Source of the DNA: Acinetobacter pittii ANC 4050
Lineage (GTDB): Bacteria > Pseudomonadota > Gammaproteobacteria > Pseudomonadales > Moraxellaceae
Direction of reading: 5' to 3'
Length of the DNA stretch: 64,000 nucleotides
Assembly (NCBI RefSeq): GCF_000399685.1
Contig: NZ_KB976987.1
Coordinates: forward strand, 625,196-689,195
Shown here piece by piece: positions 55,540 to 64,000 of this stretch. The notes beneath the pieces are model-generated. The model worked only from the letters and a program-made list of their open reading frames with translations, made no database searches and was not told the origin of the DNA. Both the position numbers and the translations under genes were made by a program. The stretch's first letter is position 1. Each line of letters opens with the position of its first letter.

Positions 55540-55851
55540 TTATAAACAATTTGCTGGTTTAGGGATCCCCGCCAAACGACTTAAATGACGGGCAACTAAA
55601 CCAGTATTAAATTGTTGCTGTAAAACTGCATTATTAATCTCTGGACTGACCGTTTTCATTAAAAATTTAATCAGTGGGCGAGTTGCTGGAGAATGTCCAA
55701 ACTGTTGATAAAACTGACGTACAGCTGCTAAAACTTCAAAATGCCAATCGGTGAGTTCAAGATCAAGCGATTTGGCAAGTTCTTGTGCAACTTCGGGATT
55801 CCAAATTGTGTAATCAACCAAATGACCATCTTGGTCTAATTCTAAATTCAT
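55540..55851 (-). CDS. tusE: TusE/DsrC-family sulfur carrier
   Basis: A 103-residue protein of the sulfur relay that passes sulfur from TusBCD to MnmA for 2-thiolation of tRNA wobble uridine. Family features are NPEVAQELAKSLDLELTDWHFEVLAAVRQFY, RPLIKFL and the penultimate Cys102 in the ending ANCL. It is the last gene of tusD-tusC-tusB-tusE, 18 bases after tusB. Confidence 0.93.
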   Translation of the reverse strand: MNLELDQDGHLVDYTIWNPEVAQELAKSLDLELTDWHFEVLAAVRQFYQQFGHSPATRPLIKFLMKTVSPEINNAVLQQQFNTGLVARHLSRLAGIPKPANCL

Positions 55852-55869
55852 GAAACCAGCCTAAATATA

Positions 55870-56154
55870 TTATTTAAGAGAAATACAACGATTAAACGTC
55901 AAAATCAGATCTGTAAATTGATCATAATCTAATACATTAATCTGAGCTAAAGTATCTGTATCAAGTAAGTCTTTTTCGATGCTTAAACATGAAACAGATT
56001 CAAATGACCGAATCATTTCAGCAGAAAGCTGTGCAACAGAATCACCCATAAAAACAATTTGGTCACCTGCCTGAAAAAGATGACTTAACTCATCAATAAT
56101 TTTAGGCGTAGCGTGGTAAGAAGATTGCACAAGATAAAGAGTTGATGGATTCAT
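55870..56154 (-). CDS. tusB: TusB/DsrH sulfur relay subunit
   Basis: A 94-residue member of the TusBCD complex. The start MNPSTLYLVQSSYH and the middle FQAGDQIVFMGDSVAQL resemble DsrH/TusB, whose sequences are weakly conserved. ATG 56154 has AAGGTG eight bases upstream. A longer frame from 56178 would overlap tusC. It lies between tusC and tusE. Confidence 0.8.
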   Translation of the reverse strand: MNPSTLYLVQSSYHATPKIIDELSHLFQAGDQIVFMGDSVAQLSAEMIRSFESVSCLSIEKDLLDTDTLAQINVLDYDQFTDLILTFNRCISLK

Positions 56155-56171
56155 TAAACTTACACCTTCAT

Positions 56172-56522
56172 CTACCAATATAGAACATGATCAAAAGATT
56201 GAATAAATTCAGCATTCAACTGAACAAATTCAATCTCTTGCGCGGTTTTTTGTACAAGAGGATGTTGCTGATTTCTACTTTCAATCAGAATGGGGCTCAA
56301 GTCGTAGAACTCAAAACTTTCGACCATATTTGAAGCCACTTTAAAAGCCTGAGTAAACTGATCAAAGCTCAAATCATTTTGCAAAAGACTAAGAGCAGCA
56401 TCTTTCAATAATACTTTGACTGGTGAGCCAAAGGTTGCTAAAACCATAGTAGCGGAAAGGCTTTCATTGATTTGAAGACTGGTTAAATTGGCTTGGCTTA
56501 AAATGACGAGTACAGATTTCAC
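56172..56522 (-). CDS. tusC: TusC/DsrF sulfur relay subunit
   Basis: A 116-residue member of TusBCD, recognised by its DsrE-like fold pattern: MKSVLVILSQANLTS, then TMVLATFGSPVKVLLKDAAL and ESFEFYDLSPILIES. It is weakly conserved in sequence. Its position between tusD and tusB is the usual order. Confidence 0.82.
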   Translation of the reverse strand: MKSVLVILSQANLTSLQINESLSATMVLATFGSPVKVLLKDAALSLLQNDLSFDQFTQAFKVASNMVESFEFYDLSPILIESRNQQHPLVQKTAQEIEFVQLNAEFIQSFDHVLYW

Positions 56523-56566
56523 ACAATATACCTTTTAAAAGCAACAATCTAAGCAAACAAAGTAAC

Positions 56567-56935
56567 TTAAAATTGAATAAGACGAGATGCTGACTGTACT
56601 GCATCAGCAAGTTCACCTAACCCGACAAGTTCAAAGTCTTTGGCAAGGTTGTGATGAGTAAGGTGATGGCGACTGGCATTTTCTGCATCCGTAATACCAC
56701 GAGCGAGGGCAGCACTCACACAAACAGGAAGACGAATCGCAAGCTTTTGCCATTCATGCGTTAAATTACGCTGGTCGTCAGGAACCCATTGAAAATCATT
56801 AGCAACCTGCACGCCATCTTGGTAAAAGAATACACGGAAGTCTTCATTTTTACTTTTGAGTGCCTGAGCAAGTCCTAACGCATGCCAAGCATGAATGGAA
56901 GTAGGAGCAGAGGTAATTAGTAGTAATGTACTCAT
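56567..56935 (-). CDS. tusD: TusD/DsrE sulfurtransferase subunit
   Basis: A 122-residue DsrE-family protein and first gene of the tus operon. The likely catalytic Cys is in LPVCVSAALARGITD, at the position of the active Cys of E. coli TusD. The start MSTLLLITSAPTS fits the family. It diverges from the epimerase-like gene with a 65-base gap. Confidence 0.9.
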   Translation of the reverse strand: MSTLLLITSAPTSIHAWHALGLAQALKSKNEDFRVFFYQDGVQVANDFQWVPDDQRNLTHEWQKLAIRLPVCVSAALARGITDAENASRHHLTHHNLAKDFELVGLGELADAVQSASRLIQF

Positions 56936-57000
56936 TGAGAATTCACTATGGTCATACGTCTAAATGGGCGTAGATACATTAAGAGAAAGGTAAGTATACA

Positions 57001-58008
57001 ATGATTTTAGTGACAGGTGGTTTAGGCTTTATCGGTTCACACATTGCATTGAGTCTTATGGCTCAAGGGCAAGAAGTGGTAATCGTCGATAATTTGGCTA
57101 ATTCGACCTTGCAAACGCTTGAACGGCTAGAGTTTATTTCTGGTATGTACGTTCCATTTGTCAAACTTGATGTACGTAATACACCAGCATTGAATAAGGT
57201 TTTCGAACAATACTCAATTGATGCGGTTATTCATACTGCCGGGTTTAAATCAATTGAAGAATCTAACCTTAAACCTCTTGAATATTATAATGATAATGTC
57301 AGTTGCATCATGAGTTTACTACGTGCCATGCAACGTACAGGTGTTCGTCATTTTATTCACCTGTCTAGCCTTGCAGCTTATGGTAAATCTGGATTGCAAT
57401 TAAGTGAAACAGAAGAATTTAATTACGCTTATCCTAATCCCTACATCAAGTCTCAACAGATGATTGAAGAAATTATCCGTGATACTTATAAAATTGATCA
57501 TGAGTGGAAAATTGCAATCTTGCGCTTATCTAATATTGTAGGTGCATTTGAACATGGTGTACTCGGAGAGTATGTTGCTCAGCTCCCTAAAAATATCGTA
57601 CCGCTTGCAATGCAAGTAGCAGCGATGCAGCGTGATTTGATTGAATTACAAGATCAAGCTGGAACATCAGATCATACGACTGAACGCAGTTTTTTACATG
57701 TTTTAGATTTGTGCGAGGCGGTGAGTGCGAGTTTACATTGGCTGCGTGATCAAACACATTGTTGTGAAGCATTTAATATTGCCCATGATCAAGTTCATTC
57801 AATTCGTCAATTACTCGATGAAATTTCACAAGTCACTCAAGCTGAGATTCCAACACAAACAGCAATTTATAAGCATGTTGAGTTGGATCAAGTTGGAGCT
57901 AATATTGACAAAGCCAAAACATTACTGCAATGGGCACCAAAACGTCCATTAAAACAAATGATTGAAGATGAATGGCGCTTTTATCAAAATACATTAAATG
58001 GAAGATAG
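57001..58008 (+). CDS. GalE-like SDR protein lacking the catalytic lysine
   Basis: A 335-residue extended SDR close to UDP-glucose 4-epimerase. The NAD motif is VTGGLGFIGSHIA, followed by VDNLANS. HTAGFKSIEESNLKPLEYYNDN is typical of GalE. Catalytic Ser123 is in LSSLAAYG and Tyr148 in NPYIKSQ. The lysine four residues after Tyr (YxxxK) is replaced by Gln152. Normal SDR chemistry needs that lysine, so activity as an epimerase is doubtful. The substrate is unknown. It lies between tus and fumC, not in a sugar cluster. Confidence 0.85.
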   Translation: MILVTGGLGFIGSHIALSLMAQGQEVVIVDNLANSTLQTLERLEFISGMYVPFVKLDVRNTPALNKVFEQYSIDAVIHTAGFKSIEESNLKPLEYYNDNVSCIMSLLRAMQRTGVRHFIHLSSLAAYGKSGLQLSETEEFNYAYPNPYIKSQQMIEEIIRDTYKIDHEWKIAILRLSNIVGAFEHGVLGEYVAQLPKNIVPLAMQVAAMQRDLIELQDQAGTSDHTTERSFLHVLDLCEAVSASLHWLRDQTHCCEAFNIAHDQVHSIRQLLDEISQVTQAEIPTQTAIYKHVELDQVGANIDKAKTLLQWAPKRPLKQMIEDEWRFYQNTLNGR

Positions 58009-58124
58009 GATAATGATTCTTATTTACAATAATGGAATGCTTGAGTACGATATTCAAAATTAACTAGCCAGAGCAAACACTTGCTTCAGCCCGTGAGTTC
58101 TTTATTGAGATAACCGAGGTTTCT

Positions 58125-59519
58125 ATGCAAACACGAATTGAACATGACACGATGGGTGAGATTGAAGTTCCAAATGAAGCATTGTGGGGAGCACAGACTC
58201 AACGCAGCTTACAGAACTTTAAAATTGGGCAAGAACGATTACCTCGTGCCATGATTCGAGCAATGGGTTTGGTCAAAAAGGCTGCTGCAATAACCAATGC
58301 TGAACTTGAACAATTACCGCAAGACTTGAGCCAATATATTGTGGGTGCAGCTGAAGAAGTAATTGATGGCAAGTGGGATTCACAGTTTCCTTTAGTTGTC
58401 TGGCAAACGGGTTCTGGTACGCAAAGTAATATGAACTGTAATGAAGTGATTGCCAATATTGCGAACCAGAAATTAGGGCAAGCTTTAGGCGCACAAAAAC
58501 CAGTACATCCAAATGATCATGTTAATCGTGCTCAATCAACAAACGACTCATTTCCAACGGCTATTCATGTAGCAGCAAGTTTGCAAATTAATGAATTACT
58601 CATCCCTGCGGTTGAGCAACTTAAAGCGACTTTGCAAAAAAAATCTGATGAGTTCCAAGATATTGTCAAAATTGGCCGTACTCATTTGCAAGATGCCACG
58701 CCATTAACTTTAGGCCAAGAGTTTAGTGGCTATGTTTCTCAGCTTGAGCATGGATTGGTTCGATTACAACAGGCTTTAACTGGTTTATATGAATTGCCAT
58801 TGGGTGGAACTGCTGTAGGGACTGGGTTAAATGCACATCCTGACTATGCAGTAAAAGCAGCAGCACAGCTTGCTCTACTTACAGGTTTGCCATTTGTAAC
58901 TGCACCTAATAAATTTGAAGCACTAGCAGGGCGTGATGCGGCTGTTTTTGCATCAGGTGCATTAAAAACGTTGGCTGTAAGCTTAAATAAAATTGCGAAT
59001 GATATTCGATGGTTGGCAAGTGGTCCACGTTGTGGTTTCGGCGAAATCCGTATTCCAGAAAATGAACCTGGTTCAAGCATTATGCCGGGCAAAGTAAATC
59101 CGACCCAAAGTGAAGCAATGACCATGGTGGTTGCACAAGTGCTTGGCAATGACACAACCATTAATGTGGCTGGTGCTTCAGGTAACTTTGAGTTAAACGT
59201 ATTTATGCCTGTAATTGCTTATAACTTATTGCAATCTATTCAATTGCTTGGAGACGCGTGCAATAGCTTTAACGACCACTGTGCAGTAGGAATTGAGCCT
59301 AATCGCGATAAGATTGACCACTTCTTACATAACTCTCTCATGTTGGTCACAGCGTTAAATCCAGTAATTGGCTATGAAAATTCTGCAAAAGTTGCAAAGA
59401 CTGCTTATAAAGAAAATAAAACTTTGAAGCAGGTTGCTGTTGAGCTTGGCTTGGTCACAGCAGAGCAATTTGATGAAGTGGTAAAACCTGAAAAAATGGT
59501 TTCGCCAAATAGTAAGTAA
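58125..59519 (+). CDS. fumC: Class II fumarate hydratase
   Basis: A 464-residue fumarase of the TCA cycle that interconverts fumarate and malate without an iron-sulfur cluster. Motifs are [31 protein letters not shown] and the signature [17 protein letters not shown] with the mobile-loop Ser. The start is ATG 58125 and a strong terminator follows. The TGSGT and [10 protein letters not shown] motifs fit FumC rather than aspartase or argininosuccinate lyase. Confidence 0.97.
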   Translation: MQTRIEHDTMGEIEVPNEALWGAQTQRSLQNFKIGQERLPRAMIRAMGLVKKAAAITNAELEQLPQDLSQYIVGAAEEVIDGKWDSQFPLVVWQTGSGTQSNMNCNEVIANIANQKLGQALGAQKPVHPNDHVNRAQSTNDSFPTAIHVAASLQINELLIPAVEQLKATLQKKSDEFQDIVKIGRTHLQDATPLTLGQEFSGYVSQLEHGLVRLQQALTGLYELPLGGTAVGTGLNAHPDYAVKAAAQLALLTGLPFVTAPNKFEALAGRDAAVFASGALKTLAVSLNKIANDIRWLASGPRCGFGEIRIPENEPGSSIMPGKVNPTQSEAMTMVVAQVLGNDTTINVAGASGNFELNVFMPVIAYNLLQSIQLLGDACNSFNDHCAVGIEPNRDKIDHFLHNSLMLVTALNPVIGYENSAKVAKTAYKENKTLKQVAVELGLVTAEQFDEVVKPEKMVSPNSK

Positions 59520-59548
59520 TCACTAAAAACAAAGTAAGCGTTAATGTT

Positions 59549-59582
59549 TATATAAAAGCCCTCATCTGAGGGCTTTTATATA
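59549..59582. terminator. Rho-independent terminator after fumC
   Basis: TATATAAAAGCCCTCA (59549-59564) and TGAGGGCTTTTATATA (59567-59582) form a perfect 16-bp inverted repeat, with only two unpaired bases on paper (the inner pairs must open). Confidence 0.93.
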
Positions 59583-59616
59583 TAGAGACTAACTTATAGT
59601 TCAAGATAGGAAAATA

Positions 59617-59910
59617 TCAAAGTAAGCCTTCTATATATTCCCAACCATGAGATTTCATAGCTTCAAACTTCTTTTTTAGCTCTTCTTTTTCGTAGTTATG
59701 AGGATCGCCTGCTAAAAGAACATGATACGAGTTAGTTTCTGGTTCTATAGTCACTTCAATAATTTCTACTGGTTGGATCACTCCACTCTCAGTTAGACCA
59801 GAGTCTATAAAACATATTCCTTTTACAGGAATAACAGTACAGTCATATTCTTTGGAAATAAAATAATTATTTGCTGAAGCGGAATACGTACGTGATGCTC
59901 TAACTTTCAT
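59617..59910 (-). CDS. Hypothetical protein (97 aa)
   Basis: I do not recognise this protein. It is soluble, with a beta-rich N-terminal half (KVRASRTYSASANNYFISKEYDCTVIPVKG) and an acidic helical end (YEKEELKKKFEAMKSHGWEY). The ATG at 59910 is preceded by AAGGAGG at ideal distance, so it is very likely translated. An upstream TTG at 59925 would add five residues. It faces fumC across the terminator and is probably a single-gene unit. Confidence 0.6.
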   Translation of the reverse strand: MKVRASRTYSASANNYFISKEYDCTVIPVKGICFIDSGLTESGVIQPVEIIEVTIEPETNSYHVLLAGDPHNYEKEELKKKFEAMKSHGWEYIEGLL

Positions 59911-60083
59911 GTGTACCTCCTTCAAGCATAGAAAGGGAATGTTTTAGTCTGGCGTGCTTGTAGAGTTAATACTGTTTAATTTATATAGTGATTTTATTTT
60001 TTACTTCAATATTCTAATTATAGATTTTTTATTAGCATAAAATGCTGTTAGCTATAATTTACAAGTAAGGTATTAAAAAACTT

Positions 60084-60785
60084 ATGAATCAAAAGCCACT
60101 TTCAGTTGTTTTAATTCCGGGTTATATGCTTGACGAATTTCTCTGGAATGAAGTCATAAATGAGGTACCTAAAGAGTGGAATATATATCGAGCTACTTTA
60201 AAAGAAGGGCAAACAATAAAAGAGATTGCTCAGAATATTGCTAAAAATGCGCCTGAGAGCTTTGTACTAATGGGATTCTCACTTGGAGGATACATTGCGA
60301 GATCTATAGTGGAGCAATTTCCTGAAAAAGTTAAGGCGCTTGTTTTAATAGCGTCTTCACTACGCTCAGATACAGAAGAGCAGAAAAATCAAAAGTTAAC
60401 AGCGATTAAGCTTAACTCTGGGAAAACTTTCAATGGGCTAAGTTCAATATCAATTGAAAAAACACTTCATCCATCGAATGTTCAGAATCGCGCTCTTGTA
60501 AAAAGAATCCAAGAGATGGGTAGGGCTTTAGGTTATGAAGAGTTCGTTAAACAATCTATGTTAGATAGAAGTTCTTATGATATGAGTAAGATCACATGCC
60601 CAACTTTAATTATTTCTGGTGCAGAGGACCAGCTGCGTTCTAAGGAAGAAGCGATAGAAATATTAGATCAGTTGCCACATGCAAAGCTTGAGATAATTAA
60701 AAATACGGGCCATATGATTCCGATCGAGCAGCCGAAAAAATTGATTTCAGTGATTTCAACTTGGTTAAGTACTTATCTTTTATGA
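60084..60785 (+). CDS. Alpha/beta hydrolase
   Basis: A 233-residue serine hydrolase. The oxyanion turn is VVLIPGYMLDEFLW, the nucleophile elbow is LMGFSLGGYIAR, the acid is probably in ISGAEDQLRS, and the catalytic His is in NTGHMIPIEQP. No signal peptide is seen. The substrate is unknown. It overlaps the end of the next, convergent gene by a few bases. Its flanks are small unknown genes. Confidence 0.85.
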   Translation: MNQKPLSVVLIPGYMLDEFLWNEVINEVPKEWNIYRATLKEGQTIKEIAQNIAKNAPESFVLMGFSLGGYIARSIVEQFPEKVKALVLIASSLRSDTEEQKNQKLTAIKLNSGKTFNGLSSISIEKTLHPSNVQNRALVKRIQEMGRALGYEEFVKQSMLDRSSYDMSKITCPTLIISGAEDQLRSKEEAIEILDQLPHAKLEIIKNTGHMIPIEQPKKLISVISTWLSTYLL

Positions 60786-61043
60786 AGGCCTAACTTTTGT
60801 TTTCTTCGTTAAGATCTTAATAATTTTGAAAACTTGATTACCGAGTTTAATTTTTTGATGAATGGTTGCATGATCAAGCTGATCCCATAATTCAAATGGG
60901 AAAAACTCTGAACTATGATCAAATATCCATAACCATTGGTAGCTATTATTAAGCGTACTTTTATCAAAACGAACATCTTGTACTTTAACAATCTTAAATT
61001 GTTTATGATGTTCGTCTTGAAGAATAATTTCATGGTTCTCCAT
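60780..61043 (-). CDS. Hypothetical protein (about 87 aa)
   Basis: I do not recognise this protein. It starts MENHEIILQDEHHKQFKIVKVQDVRF and looks like a small soluble beta-rich domain with a basic end (KTKVRPS). Start may be 61043 or 61058; GGATG lies close upstream of both. It is convergent with the hydrolase and overlaps it by six bases. Confidence 0.5.
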   Translation of the reverse strand: MENHEIILQDEHHKQFKIVKVQDVRFDKSTLNNSYQWLWIFDHSSEFFPFELWDQLDHATIHQKIKLGNQVFKIIKILTKKTKVRPS

Positions 61044-61271
61044 TAGACATCCATCCATTAAATACAATTTTTAATTTTACTCAAATTAATCCTATTTGAT
61101 TAACTTGTTAGGTTGGCATTCATTTACAAAAGATTTCGAGTTGTTAAAGTTTGTCATTTTCAAAATGAAAATAATCTTTACTTTTGAAATACAAGGTTTT
61201 AAATAGCTTACATTGTAAGAGGAGTAGGTAGATGTCAGAATGGACACTGAAATTTATCTTCGAGTATCGCT

Positions 61272-61715
61272 ATGAGTTTAATAGGCTTTATGTATGCAAG
61301 TAAAACCAATAGTGAACATAGTCAAATAAAACAAGATTTAATTGATATTCTCACAGAAGCAGTCAAATTCAATTCTTATAATGATATTACAGGAGTACTT
61401 TACTATGGTAATGGATACTTCTTGCAGTATTTGGAAGGTGAGAAAGAACAGGTTGAATCACTTTTTTATAACTTAATTTTAAAAGATTCGAGACACCAAA
61501 ACTGCGAAATCATCTTTTCTGAATCTTCCGAACAACGTTTATTTAAACATTGGAGCATGAAATTTGCTCCTATCAATACGAAAATAAAAGATTTCTTTCG
61601 TCATCATCATGTTGATGAGTTTAATCCATATTTGCTTAACACTACATCCATTCCAACTTTTATTGAATTGCTTGTAGATCAACCTAATCATAAAGTTGAT
61701 CAATACCAAGTTTAA
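61272..61715 (+). CDS. BLUF-domain blue-light photoreceptor
   Basis: A 147-residue short BLUF protein. It binds FAD and would sense blue light. Key residues are in place: Tyr8 (FMYAS), Asn34 in FNSYNDITG, Gln52 in YFLQYLEG, and Trp94 in HWSMKF. The C-terminal 40 residues are probably two capping helices. It has no output domain, so it should act by binding a partner, as the Acinetobacter protein BlsA does with regulators. Whether this is BlsA itself or a paralogue is not decided. Confidence 0.92.
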   Translation: MSLIGFMYASKTNSEHSQIKQDLIDILTEAVKFNSYNDITGVLYYGNGYFLQYLEGEKEQVESLFYNLILKDSRHQNCEIIFSESSEQRLFKHWSMKFAPINTKIKDFFRHHHVDEFNPYLLNTTSIPTFIELLVDQPNHKVDQYQV

Positions 61716-61763
61716 TCAAAACTAGGAATGACATTGCGTTTTAAGTATTCTATTTAAATTTAA

Positions 61764-61784
61764 GCTCTCTTCGGAGGGCCTTTT
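61764..61784 (+). terminator. Terminator after the BLUF gene
   Basis: GCTCTC (61764-61769) and GAGGGC (61774-61779) pair around a stable TTCG tetraloop, followed by C and four T. Confidence 0.75.
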
Positions 61785-61957
61785 ATCACAAAGGTTTAAA
61801 GTTTCACTAATTAATGGTGAATTGGCGTTGAATAAGCCGTCATAATTGTTAAAATGCCCACCTTATCCTGTTTTTATATTGTTTTTTGTTTTGCATTTAT
61901 TTTGCGAAGTTAGAGATAAAATTAATAAAAACAGTTGTTTAGCTAAGGATTTTTTGA

Positions 61958-62449
61958 ATGCTCTCTATTTATTTGACAGATACTCAACAACACGTGCAAT
62001 TTAATGATTACCCTAGTGATCAGCCGGTTAAGTTTCTGTTAAATCTTAAAAAGATTTTCCCAAGTACAGCGGACTTATTATTGCCAGTTTTACCTGAAGA
62101 TAATGCCCTAGAAAATGTAACTTGGGAATCAACCTCAAAAGATTTTGAAATCTTTAAAAAGCTATTAGCGGGATGGGGAGTTATTGAGCTTCGTTTAAAC
62201 GCAATTACTGCTTACAAAGATAAAAACTTTGCAAATGAGTTAGTGAAACAAGCACAGGTAAAACGTAAGAAAACAGCCCAAAAGAACCATCAGCTTTCTT
62301 TAGTTGCACTTGATTATATTTTTATGCACGAAGTTCACGCATTGATTGATGCTGAACTGGTCACTATTGGTGAAAAATTCTATTTACCTACTTTGCGTGA
62401 CCAATGGAAGGGTACAGTTTCAGACCAAGTGCTCAACGGAAAACTCTAA
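61958..62449 (+). CDS. Hypothetical protein (163 aa)
   Basis: I do not recognise this protein. It is soluble and mixed alpha/beta. It has a helix-rich middle (FEIFKKLLAGWGVIELRLNAI), a strongly basic stretch (KQAQVKRKKTAQKNHQ) and a C-terminal LVALDYIFMHEVHALIDAELV segment. It lacks a signal peptide and cysteines. The gene is a single unit with a strong terminator and has the normal base composition of the window. Confidence 0.7.
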   Translation: MLSIYLTDTQQHVQFNDYPSDQPVKFLLNLKKIFPSTADLLLPVLPEDNALENVTWESTSKDFEIFKKLLAGWGVIELRLNAITAYKDKNFANELVKQAQVKRKKTAQKNHQLSLVALDYIFMHEVHALIDAELVTIGEKFYLPTLRDQWKGTVSDQVLNGKL

Positions 62450-62456
62450 TTTAAAT

Positions 62457-62490
62457 AAAAAAGGTGAATTTATATTAATTCACCTTTTTT
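62457..62490. terminator. Rho-independent terminator after the 163-aa gene
   Basis: AAAAAAGGTGAATT (62457-62470) and AATTCACCTTTTTT (62477-62490) form a perfect 14-bp stem with a six-base loop. Confidence 0.93.
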
Positions 62491-62602
62491 ATTTTGTATA
62501 TAAATCAATTTTTTATAACTAAAAAAATGCTTATACAAAAGTTTACAAGAAAAGAATGCGTTTTTTTCAATGTGGCAGATACATTGCTTATATAAATACA
62601 AA

Positions 62603-62828
62603 ATTATTGCGGGAGAGAGGTTCATTAAGAACCCGCCGAAGGAGCAACAAGCCCGGAAACTCTCAGGCAAAAGGACTGTAATAATTAAAAAATCTGGAGA
62701 GAAGCTTAGATTTATAAGAATGGAAAATAATAACTTATAAATTATAAACTCACCGAAGGGGAAGATCTAAACGTTAAAAGGTAACGTTGGGGTCGAAACT
62801 CTCAGGTACCAATGACAGATGGGCTGTA
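62603..62828 (+). ncRNA. Tandem glycine riboswitch
   Basis: Two glycine aptamers follow one another. The first, about 62609-62680, has GGGAGAGA, then CCGCCGAAGGAGCAA, then ACTCTCAGGCAAAAGGACTG. The second, about 62692-62828, has CTGGAGAGA, then CACCGAAGGGGAAG, then AACTCTCAGGTACCAATGACAG. These are the conserved glycine-binding cores (CCGAAGG and CTCTCAGG). The second aptamer has a longer variable stem. A short linker of about 12 bases joins them, as usual for cooperative glycine riboswitches. A hairpin (GAAATG/CATTTC, 62834-62850) lies just before GAGGAG of the next gene and may be part of the expression platform. Confidence 0.95.
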
Positions 62829-62863
62829 CTGATGAAATGTTTTGCATTTCTGAGGAGTCTGTT

Positions 62864-64000
62864 ATGCCACATGTTATTGTGATAGGTGCGGGAATCACAG
62901 GGGTTACCTCTGCTTATGAATTATCGCAACTGGGTTATCAAGTCACAGTGATCGATCGACATTTATATCCTGCAATGGAAACGTCATTTGCCAATGGAGG
63001 GCAACTATCGGCTTGTAATGCTGAAGTATGGAACCAAAAAGCCACCGTGATTAAAGGCTTTAAATGGATGAGACAAAAAGATGCACCTCTATTGCTGAAT
63101 CCTTCATTTAGTTTGCATAAGTATAGTTGGCTAGTTGAGTTTCTATCACATATTAAAAACTATGAAGCGAATACGATTGAAACAGTTCGTTTGGCATTAC
63201 TTGCTCGTAAGCGTTTGTTTGAAGTTGCTGAAAAAGAGCAACTTGAGTTTGATTTGGAGAAACGTGGAATTCTCCATATGTATCATAGTAAGGCTGACTA
63301 CGAGATTGCTAAACAAGTGAATAATGTATTGAACAAAGGTACATTAGAGCGCTATTCGGTTTCACCTGATGAAATGAAAACAATAGAGCCATCGTTAACG
63401 GGAGATTACTTCGGAGGTTATTACACACCAAGTGATGCAACGGGCGATATTCATAAGTATTCGACCTCTTTGGCCGAGAAGACTAAGCAATATGGCGTTC
63501 AATATAAGTTCGGCCTAGAAGTTATGGATATTAAGTGCAGCGCAGATAAAGTAGTCGTGACTTGTCAGCCAAGTGCGGAGCATCCTTATCTGGTTGAATC
63601 TGATAACATCCAGCTTGAAGGCGATGTGCTTGTTGTTTGCGGGGGTGTAGGGAGTTATCAACTTGCCGATATGATTGGTGAGCGAGTAAATGTGTACCCA
63701 GTAAAAGGTTATTCAATTACTGTGCAATTAAAAGATGAGCACAGTGTAAAGAATGCTCCTTGGGTGAGCTTACTAGATGAAAGTGCAAAAATTGTGACCT
63801 CTCGTTTAGGTAAAGATCGATTGCGTGTAGCGGGGACCGCTGAGTTTAATGGCTATAACCGTGATATACGGGCTGATCGTATTCAACCATTAGTCAATTG
63901 GGTAAATCGTAATTTTGATATCTCAACTGAGCATGTGGTGCCTTGGGCAGGTTTAAGACCTATGATGCCGAATATGTTGCCAGTAGTGAAACAATCTAAA
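62864..64000 (+). CDS. DadA-like FAD-dependent amino-acid dehydrogenase (partial)
   Basis: The first 379 residues of a D-amino-acid dehydrogenase/glycine-oxidase-like flavoprotein; the 3' end is outside the window. The Rossmann motif IVIGAGITGVTSAYEL is followed by TSFANGGQLSACNAEVWNQ, typical of DadA. Later come YYTPSDATGDIHKY, DVLVVCGGVGSYQLADMIG and YPVKGYSITV, then WAGLRPMMPNMLPVV near the edge. GAGGAG lies six bases before the ATG at 62864. Control by the glycine riboswitch suggests that glycine or a product of it is the substrate, perhaps by oxidation to glyoxylate and ammonia. That is inference. Confidence 0.9.
   Translation, partial: MPHVIVIGAGITGVTSAYELSQLGYQVTVIDRHLYPAMETSFANGGQLSACNAEVWNQKATVIKGFKWMRQKDAPLLLNPSFSLHKYSWLVEFLSHIKNYEANTIETVRLALLARKRLFEVAEKEQLEFDLEKRGILHMYHSKADYEIAKQVNNVLNKGTLERYSVSPDEMKTIEPSLTGDYFGGYYTPSDATGDIHKYSTSLAEKTKQYGVQYKFGLEVMDIKCSADKVVVTCQPSAEHPYLVESDNIQLEGDVLVVCGGVGSYQLADMIGERVNVYPVKGYSITVQLKDEHSVKNAPWVSLLDESAKIVTSRLGKDRLRVAGTAEFNGYNRDIRADRIQPLVNWVNRNFDISTEHVVPWAGLRPMMPNMLPVVKQSK

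Noticed and set aside
62470..62670. A 66-codon minus-strand frame
   Set aside because: It crosses a terminator and the first riboswitch aptamer, and has no ribosome binding site or family resemblance.

Overview
The window looks like an Acinetobacter chromosome, most likely from the A. calcoaceticus-baumannii complex. This rests on the low GC content, the family-level resemblance of the proteins, the aroQ-accB-accC order, and a NIS siderophore cluster of baumannoferrin/acinetoferrin type. No database search was possible, so the species is an inference. I see no insertion sequence, prophage, CRISPR array, tRNA or rRNA gene.

Layout. 1-13.6 kb: the 3' end of dnaX with a Glu-Pro repeat; a tiny lipoprotein gene next to a Tat-exported phospholipase C; a thioesterase/iron-alcohol dehydrogenase pair; a run of low-MW tyrosine phosphatase, murB, YdcF-like protein and lipase; a free-standing GltB-like FMN protein; and an MFS permease. 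13.7-18.1 kb: a periplasmic protein, the aroQ-accB-accC operon, and a UmuC without UmuD. 18.4-34.4 kb: an iron-acquisition island. Two TonB-dependent receptor genes, both on the minus strand, flank a plus-strand operon with three NIS synthetases, a flavin N-monooxygenase, a 14-TM exporter, an FhuF-like reductase, an RraA-like protein and an IucB-like acyltransferase. Fur-like boxes lie before both receptors and before the operon. A decayed third receptor tail sits at 34.5-34.7 kb.

34.8-52.4 kb: nitrate assimilation and molybdenum cofactor synthesis. nasT-nasS diverge from a nitrate transporter, nirB, a NirD-reductase fusion, the nitrate reductase and a MobA-like gene. Then come another molybdopterin oxidoreductase and moaA-moaD-moaE-moaCB-moeA. 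The structural operon has a sigma-54 type promoter followed by a leader RNA with an ANTAR-type hexaloop hairpin. This suggests combined nitrogen control (NtrC/RpoN) and nitrate control (NasS/NasT).

52.6-64 kb: an HxlR regulator, a divergent MocR regulator/EamA exporter pair, tusDCBE for tRNA thiolation, an epimerase-like SDR lacking the catalytic lysine, fumC, small unknown genes, an alpha/beta hydrolase, a BLUF photoreceptor, and a tandem glycine riboswitch before a DadA-like amino-acid dehydrogenase that runs off the right edge.
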